A stretch of 64,000 nt of DNA, taken from the NCBI GenBank assembly GCA_964036155.1, contig OZ038422.1, forward strand, positions 68,471,201-68,535,200. The letters run 5' to 3'. The notes below the pieces were generated by a model. The model was given only the letters and a program-made list of their open reading frames with translations, searched no databases and was not told the origin of the DNA. Below, in pieces: positions 59,878-64,000 of the stretch. The DNA is from Diploscapter coronatus (lineage: Eukaryota; Nematoda; Chromadorea; Rhabditida; Rhabditidae). How positions within the stretch are numbered: the first letter of the stretch is position 1; each line of letters starts with the position of its first letter. Made by a program: the position numbers and the translations under genes.

Positions 59878-60740
59878 TTAGCATGCGCTTTTGTATATAA
59901 ATGGTAGGTACATAAAATAGAAAAAAAACGAGATGAGGAGTGTAGTTTTTGAATATCGACTTTCTCGCAATCAACAATACAATATATCGAAATTTCATAA
60001 CTACTTTCATCACTCTCGTAACAGTATATCTGATCGATCGCAGCGTAGATATCGCCTTTGAGATTAATCACCCAACTTCCATTTCTACATTCGTAGTACA
60101 TATATTTATAATCGTGATAACAAGTGTTGTTTCCAGACAAATGGGCCGCCATAGACTTTTCCCCTATGCAAGAAACAGTTTTCCTAAAATTACACATGAG
60201 AGTCTCTTTAAGGTTCGAGTATTGGTCAGACTAGGAATGATAGCCAGAATTTAATCCCTCTCACATCAATACTCGATTCTTACAGAGACTATCTACATAG
60301 TATTCACCATTTCATTTGATTTGTTTGAAAGTTTCAATGGAAAAAGCGAAAACGATATAACTTTCTGTCGTTTTTCAATTTTTAGGTAAACAAAATTCGA
60401 AGATATCATATCATATTTCGAAAAAAGTGCTAATGATTATTTCCCCCATTTCACCTGCACACATTCTCATTTGCAGAGCTGTTTGAAGTGTGACTTAGAG
60501 CAATAGTTTTATCAGTGCATTTTGCCCCAGTCATCTAAAATATGAATTTACAATAATCAAAAATTCTAAAAAGTTTAATAAAATATAAAAATCCACATTT
60601 GGCTGTAGGACTTGAGGCGGCGGTTCCTTGCATAATGAACATGAATCTGAAAAAATGAGTATTACTAGTGGTTTTTTTTTCATAAATATACCATCAGCAA
60701 AGCATGCTGTTATCATAAATGACACCAGTATATTAATCAT
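59878..60740 (-). CDS. Small cysteine-rich surface protein, copy 1
   Basis: Five exons (60740-60692, 60646-60597, 60534-60455, 60183-60014, 59963-59878) encode 144 residues, and the first three intron phases equal those of copy 2. A signal peptide (MINILVSFMITACFA) leads to DSCSLCKEPP, TGAKCTDK, NENVCRKTVSC, NNTCYHDY, YYECRNGSWVI and DQIYC, the same cysteine order as copy 2 (C-x-x-C, VC-x-x-x-x-C, C-x-x-x, C-x-N-G-x-W). The end KTTLLISFFFYFMYLPFIY is hydrophobic, as in copy 2. The last acceptor (GATTGCGAG) is not typical, so the final exon is less certain. The pair is a tandem duplication in which only the cysteine frame and the WG/NG core are conserved. Confidence 0.65.
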
Positions 60741-63700
60741 CAGGCTTCTTAGATGAATATTATTTATTCCAGTAAAAGTATCAAAATATAGGCCTATAAA
60801 TTATTTGAATAAACTAGCAAAATTATGCCACAACTACTTTAAATGAAATAAAATCGTCTTAGAGCATGATGAAACGTTAATATTGCAATTAAGATAAGAG
60901 TAGAATGAGATGCCAGGTGAAAATGGATAATTTCCACCGAATCGATGCGCATGAAATTTGAATGACTTTCATGGTATATCATTTCTAAATATAGAAGATA
61001 ATGTGTGGAAATACACTGTCGGAACAGTTTCTGTGGAAAGGGTTAAGCTGGGAGTAATCAATTTTGTCTTTGGTATCTGAATAGATCCAGAAGAACTTAG
61101 GTCATATATCCATTGCGGACTCCTCTTATGCTCAAATATTAGGTCAGTTGAGTTCTGTTTGATCTTGGAAAACTGTAGAGGAGTTGTGTGCTGTGTGGAA
61201 AGAAGGTGAATACAAGCTGATGAACACGAAAACATTTATTAATGACAAGTTGGGGTATTTATAGAGATCAGGGGTGAGATATCTAAGGATAGATATGCAA
61301 TTATTGTATAGTGAAATTATCACATACAATTCATACCCTAACTGCCAGTAACCAAGAAGATCGAACAGAAGAAGAGCGTGGCAGAAATGAAAATGGAAAA
61401 AAAAACTTGAAATGGATCGAGTAACAGTGCAAGACGTTGCTTAGGCAATCAGCTTCGGTATTTATAATACCCGTCTAACTTATAATTTAGTGTAGTTTCG
61501 GTTTCAACACTCCAATTATACTCGCTCTATGTCTTGAGAAATTTCATTAAATTTTTATATAAAAGTTGCAGAAGGTGCGAGATTAGAAGATCGACCTTTT
61601 CAGATGATCAAAAAATATATCTGCCTTAAGACTTGTCTGTCAGTTCGAAAAACTAATTAGTTTAGAAATTAGGTTATGTGGTGAAATCGTGCGCATAACT
61701 CATCATCGGGATTGTTTACGGTGCAGTTGATTTTCATTGGGATGTGATGCGGGCAGTGTAAGATTTTTTGGGAAAGCTTACGATGTGCCATCTTACTGCA
61801 CCGTCAACAATCCTGCCCATCGTGTGAATTCTAAAACAGTAATTCCATGCACAAAATAGTTTTGTCATTGTCTATGAGATATGTATCAAGGTCTCTATGA
61901 GTCCCTTACAACTGAAGAATATCGTGATACGGTATGATATCGATAATCTGTGAACATCGAAGTCTGACTATTTTCTGACACTTCCGTATTCATCAAAACA
62001 TGCATAATTGTCGCTCTAATTATGGGTTTAAATTTGTCGCGATATGATCATTCTAACTTTAATTATAAATCTGTCATTATAATTGCTGGTTACACAAGTT
62101 TAGTACTTATGGAAAATTTTTTAAGAATCGACAATCATAATCTATGTGTATGAATAAATTTGCTTGGGAACGATTATTTTGATGAACTTTCAGATTCTTG
62201 AAAAGTAGTGCATGATTTTAGAAAATTTTATGAATCTTTTCATATAAATCATGCTTGATAATTTTTCCATAGAGCCAAACAATGTGTGCAAAAGATGAAC
62301 ATTTAATCCCAACTCTATTGGCATCTGACTCATTTAGCACGACCACGACCTGTCAAGAATCTTTAGCATGATGCATTCAGTACGTGCCAGGCTAACAATA
62401 AGACTCGCGTAAACGCAGACGCATGCGTTAAAGAGTCGATTCATTGATTTTTCGCCCAATTTCGTCGATAATTGCCTAATTAAGTTGTTGTTTGCTATTT
62501 TCACCCATTTCTAAACAAGTAACACGTGCGAACATGAATGAGTCTATGATTTTGAGACCCTACCCGTCTGAATTGAACGCGTTTTACGAGCCCTGAAAGT
62601 TTTTGAAACAAGGACAGTTTTCTGATTTTGCATAACTCGATTCAGTTTTCAGAATTGCTATGAATTTTATCTTACAAAATAAGATGCTACACTTTGATAT
62701 CAGCTATCTTCGAACCGAATGAATAAGCAATATTTTTATTGAACATTCGACAAATAGGCAAATATTCGGAATGCATTTGAATTGATAAAGTAAAATGAAT
62801 AAATCAATTCAAGTAAAAAAAAACTAAGCAGTCGTGAGCTGTATAGACTTTGCCTATACATATAGAGCGTATTTTCACATTTTACCATAATTTCAGACCA
62901 GTCTTTTGGCTCATGATGGTAAAACACTATTCGAGCGCAGTTGCTTCGGACGATGAGGTGTAATTTTAATAACTTTGACTGATTCTTTCTTAGTCAATGA
63001 TGTAGTAGTGTTGCTCTTCTAAAACTGTTCCTTTTTCTTTTACATGCATATGCACATAAACTACCTTGATCAATCCTCTCACTAAGAAAAACAGGGTGAT
63101 TATTTGGAGACATGGCCCATTTAAGTACATAAAGTCACCAATGTCCTGAAAGTTTTTTTTAGATGCTTTCTTGGTAGGAAATTGAACTTATCCTAGTGTG
63201 GACCCATTTCTTATATTAGAAAAGTTACTGCTCAAGGTCTATTCAGAAAACAATTCCTAATTTTACAGTTGCTCTTTCTAAGTACATAACGCGAAAGGGG
63301 TATTTTGGTTCCTTAAAGCACAGTTAGCCGGGTTCTATTCTCAAAAATTCAAAGCAACATTCATGTGCCTCCTATCCGACGCAAAAATTATTATCGTTTA
63401 TGCAAATAATGGTAAGGTTGAAGGATTCACTATTTAGAACGTTCCTTTAGAATTTCTCAGCGCATATTTTCAGGATATATGTTGGTAAAACAGGCCTTTT
63501 CATTTCTTTTGTTAGTTAATATGAAAATATATTATTAGTAATGCTTACGTATATATAATATATCACAATGTTTAATAAAGGTGCATCATTGATCAAACAT
63601 CTACCTAAAATATTATAGTAAGTTCTCTCAAACTTCTAGCTTTGAAGCTATGAAGCTAGTTAATTTATTCTATGACTTATACAAGGGGATAAAATGGCTT

Positions 63701-64000
63701 AGGAATTATAAATCTCATCAAAATTATTTTTGAATAAGTCATTTCGTACTCGCTGTAACGAATCTCGGCATTTTAAACCAAAGATTGGTTATAAATATAA
63801 ACGAATGCGTGATTTGATTATTAGCCAAGTTTGAGAAATCAATTATTTACAGATTCGTCCTCTTAATAGACCCATTACATATGGAGAAATTATTACAACG
63901 AAAATATAATTAATTTAGCACAGGATGTTTAAGATATCGAAGTTAAAAGATTAAGAGAGCATCCTACTTGCAGATACCTCCATATCAATGCAAAAAAAAT
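60741..64000. other. AT-rich region, no gene recognised
   Basis: Across 3.3 kb I find no exon with a protein signature and no RNA gene. It holds an inverted repeat at 61700-61826 and a stretch at about 61000-61340 whose minus strand has promoter-like and poly(A)-like signals close together, as in an LTR. Confidence 0.5.
61700..61826. repeat. Inverted repeat, about 127 bp
   Basis: CATCATCGGGATTGTTTACG with GTGCAGT is mirrored by the reverse complement of the right side, CACGATGGGCAGGATTGTTG with ACGGTGCAGT. Arms are about 30 bp. It could be a small MITE. Confidence 0.6.

Noticed and set aside
1..64000. CRISPR arrays, bacterial operons or ribosome-binding sites
   Set aside because: The window is spliced eukaryotic DNA. 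Repeats seen are inverted MITE-like elements and microsatellites, not direct repeats with unique spacers.

Overview
This is nuclear DNA from a nematode. Introns are short (often 45-75 nt) and end in TTTCAG or TTTTAG, several start codons sit just behind possible spliced-leader acceptors, and the gene content includes beta-heavy spectrin and nematode polyprotein allergens (NPA). The species cannot be named from the sequence alone. Gene models were assembled by eye from reading frames, splice consensus and domain continuity; exon phases were checked where exact ends are quoted.

Layout. 1-5820: no exon recognised; two inverted-repeat elements. 5821-6688 (+): last three exons of a PPxY-motif protein whose 5' part is not visible. 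7126-8601 and 9089-10341 (+): two tandem GLYAT-like N-acyltransferases. 10342-14477: spacer with pyrimidine-rich tracts. 14478-35243 (+): a roughly 21 kb beta-heavy spectrin gene (sma-1 type) with two CH domains, a long spectrin-repeat rod carrying an SH3 domain, a PH domain and a basic tail. 36358-37328 (+): an acidic tail-anchored protein. 38031-38694 (-): a small secreted Kunitz-like protein. 43142-43455 (+): a small secreted peptide gene. 43791-47628 and 48014-51296 (+): two tandem NPA genes. The first has four units with basic cleavage sites. The second is divergent and runs, inside one exon, from an NPA unit into laminin-type EGF repeats. 51775-53714 (-): a probably broken vWA-like/CUB gene. 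54737-57943 (-): a six-finger zinc-finger protein. 59185-59779 and 59878-60740 (-): a tandem pair of small cysteine-rich surface proteins. 60741-64000: no gene recognised.

No operon or single pathway links these genes. The main themes are tandem duplication (acyltransferases, NPA genes, cysteine-rich proteins) and about ten short inverted-repeat elements, mostly in introns. One of these appears to have landed in the TA of a splice donor. The most unusual observations are the NPA/laminin-EGF fusion, the splice-donor insertion, the histidine-rich linker in the first NPA precursor, and the intron differences between the acyltransferase copies.
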